A stretch of 64,000 bases of DNA from Ifrita kowaldi (taxonomy: Eukaryota; Chordata; Aves; Passeriformes; Cinclosomatidae), in NCBI GenBank assembly GCA_013398055.1, contig VZRS01008238.1, positions 124,155 to 188,154 on the forward strand. The letters run 5' to 3'. Numbering within the stretch: position 1 is the first letter of the stretch; every line of letters begins with the position of its first letter. Of the stretch, positions 62,150 through 64,000 are shown piece after piece. The notes beneath the pieces were generated by a model. The model was not told the origin of the DNA and ran no database searches. It was given only the letters and a program-made list of their open reading frames with translations. The position numbers and the translations under genes were made by a program.

Positions 62150-62971
62150 TTCTTTCTTTCTGTTATTCTTGGCTGAGGAGATCAATTCCATTTGAAAGTA
62201 AACCATTTCTTCATTTTCTCCAAACTCCGAGCTTTCTCTGTTGTTTATTCGGATGTAAATTGAGCGTAACTGTGGAAATTGTGGTGTGAGAAGACCATTG
62301 GGCCTCTGTTGATTTTCATGACAATACAGTGACCTGGTGGAATACCAAAAGAATGGTAACTACATGGAATCTGGGTGACTCCTTTGATTAAGATCTTTTC
62401 TGGCATATATCTGGCACGGTCACATACTTTACATACACACACTGGAAATATGTTTAGCTCCACATTATTCTACTGCAGGGTTGCAGAGGAATGCAAACCC
62501 CTATGTTTTCAGCCATTGCTTCATCTTCCTTTCATTTACAAATGGTTGATGTTGGTAGCAGAGAGCAGATTACAGCTTGGGCGCTCTGACTTCTGTAGAA
62601 GTTGCTCTGTCCCAGATGAACTCAGCCTACCCGGCCCCAAGTTCTTTGTGCTATCCCCGCCAAGCCCAGGAGCAAGGCTCTATCCCTCCACCCATGGTCC
62701 CTTCCCCATTAGCAGCCCAGATCAGGTTCAAGAGATGGCCACAGCCGGCTGCCTGAATCAGCCCCTGTGGCTCTTCTTCCCCACTCTCTTCTGGTTTCTT
62801 TACTCTTAATTTCAGTGTCCCCTTTGGATAATCCTTCAGATCTTGTTCCCCAAACCCTTTCTTGGTTGTCTTTCCTGCAGGCAACCCCAGCAACAAAACA
62901 AGAATTGTAGGTGCAATAGCAGCAGTTCATCAGCTGAACAGAGGAATTAGATTCAATTATCATCACTGAGT
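62150..62971. other. Intergenic DNA with a GC-richer patch
   Basis: No gene was found. The 144-codon plus frame at 62375-62809 covers the GC-richer patch (about 62570-62780) and is overlapped by 81- and 93-codon minus frames. No family was recognised. Confidence 0.55.
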
Positions 62972-63178
62972 AGAAGCAACGTGTCTTCATGGACAGAGAA
63001 CTGCGCTAAGGGGTCAGCGTTTCATCCCCATCCACCACTGCTCTTACTGGACAACCTCAGGCAAATCACCTCACCCTCCAGGGGTCCAACTTCCCCCCAT
63101 TAAAACAGGAATTGCATCAAGTCCTTATACAATTTACTAAAAATGATGGTAAAAAGCTCTAGACATTATTAATTGTAG
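62972..63178 (+). mobile_element. MIR-type SINE, near full length
   Basis: The order of MIR segments is visible across about 200 bases: TCATGGACAGAGAACTGCGC (5' part), GGGGTCAGCGTTTCATCCCC (the tRNA-derived 'ggttcgaatcc' region), CACCACTGCTCTTACTGGAC (consensus 'tgccacttactagctgtgt'), AACCTCAGGCAAATCACCTC (consensus 'ccttgggcaagtcacttaac'), CCCATTAAAACAGGAATTGC (consensus 'catctgtaaaatgggaat'), and ATGGTAAAAAGCTCTAGACA then TTATTA (3' end). It is highly diverged and inactive. Confidence 0.72.
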
Positions 63179-63946
63179 CAGGAACCCAAGAGGTAGGGAA
63201 CTTTAACTTTCATAAAAAGCTTTAGCAAATAATTGATTACAGATACAGCTGTGAGCTCACCTATACTATTCCAGAATCCAGAAAACCTTGTTTTTAAATA
63301 ATTTTCATTCAGGAGAGATGAGCAAGCAGAGATAAAAATGAAACATACCAAAGTAATAAATTACTCTATGAGTCTCATATAAGCTGTTTTCAAGACATTA
63401 AGAAGTACAAAAGAAACAGTACAAGAAAAGAAAGTTGTAGTAACAGCACAAAGAAGAAAAAACAACTGATTTACCTCATCAGTTCAGCACTCTAAATACA
63501 TTCTCCTTTTTTAATTGTTATGCATTTCCTTCACTTGAAGAGACTCCGGAATTTATGGCAGTATCCCAAGTTGCACAAAGCTTATGGATATCCTGAGTGA
63601 AGACTTTTTGAAATCACATGAAGGACTCAGAAAGGAAGTCTCAGCTGTCTCTAGAAGAGTAGAGATAATTCAATTTTTTTCATGTAGGACCAGAATCCCA
63701 AATTAGCATTCATGTCCAAACCTACCATCAGTGATTACAGTGTGATGTGAAGATGCTCTTTTCCTGGTAGAATGCAGACCACAGCTAAGTTACATGCTGT
63801 CAGACATTTTTATGAAAAGTCATTAGGTGGTTTTGGGGGAGGAAGGAAGAGTTCAGACTTTCGACAAAGCTGTAGTGGCTTCCATTCCTGCTAGGAGGAT
63901 CAATTCTGTCTTGTCAGGATTTCCATGGCTCTTCTCCTGGGAAGGA
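63179..63946. other. AT-rich intergenic DNA at the right edge
   Basis: No gene or nameable repeat was found. An A-rich stretch runs from about 63395 to 63465. Confidence 0.6.
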
Positions 63947-63967
63947 ATTTTGATTTAAAATCAAAAT
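63947..63967. repeat. 21-bp palindrome ATTTTGATTT-A-AAATCAAAAT
   Basis: The 10-bp arms are exact reverse complements with a single central A. It is AT-rich, with two TGATTT homeodomain-like half-sites facing each other. Confidence 0.92.
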
Positions 63968-64000
63968 GAAAGATACCTGCATTGCTTGTCTAGAAGAGCC

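Noticed and set aside
1..64000. Bacterial or phage systems (operons, CRISPR, toxin-antitoxin)
   Set aside because: No long frames, no ribosome-binding-site and start pairs in series, no spaced direct repeats, and clear vertebrate retroelements.

Overview
The window looks like intergenic or deep intronic DNA from an amniote, most likely a bird. It is AT-rich and CpG-poor. I found no protein-coding gene, exon chain, tRNA, rRNA, CRISPR array or operon-like structure. The open reading frames are short (longest 183 codons), overlap on both strands, and match no family I recognise. The bird assignment rests mainly on one long terminal repeat at 52157-52928, whose sequence I recall as an avian ERVL-type LTR. 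Supporting this are very old amniote fossils (a CR1 fragment, an L2-like reverse-transcriptase fragment, several MIR-type SINE pieces) and the absence of young mammalian repeats such as Alu, B1 or L1.

Layout. 1-12500 is plain AT-rich DNA with A/T tracts and two (TCTCC)5 microsatellites near 8.6-8.9 kb, the second touching the only unresolved base (8861). 12.5-15.3 kb has a 17-bp tandem repeat, a decayed CR1 fragment (about 14800-15195) and a striking 28-bp perfect-arm palindrome at 15212-15239. 15-38 kb is mostly unique sequence with scattered MIR-type fragments near 25.8, 30.6 and 35.4 kb and shorter repeat fossils near 18.3 and 36.3 kb. 38.4-39.1 kb and 43.7-44.1 kb are the best candidates for regulatory DNA; the second has a dense cluster of TALE (MEIS/PBX) and homeodomain motifs. 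A MIR lies at about 40.9-41.1 kb. 48.6-49.5 kb holds a fossil L2-clade LINE whose catalytic YADD box reads YANN. The solo ERVL-type LTR is at 52.2-52.9 kb, an uninterrupted run of 60 A at 55134-55193, an AT-rich and possibly constrained block at 56.8-58.7 kb, a TA/CA microsatellite at 62.1 kb, a well-preserved MIR at 63.0-63.2 kb, and a 21-bp palindrome near the right edge.

Nothing here forms a gene system. The likeliest function is cis-regulation of a gene outside the window. This is consistent with low young-repeat content and clustered developmental transcription-factor motifs, but sequence conservation cannot be tested from this window alone. No new molecular system was found. The repeat family names come from memory of consensus sequences, not from a database search.
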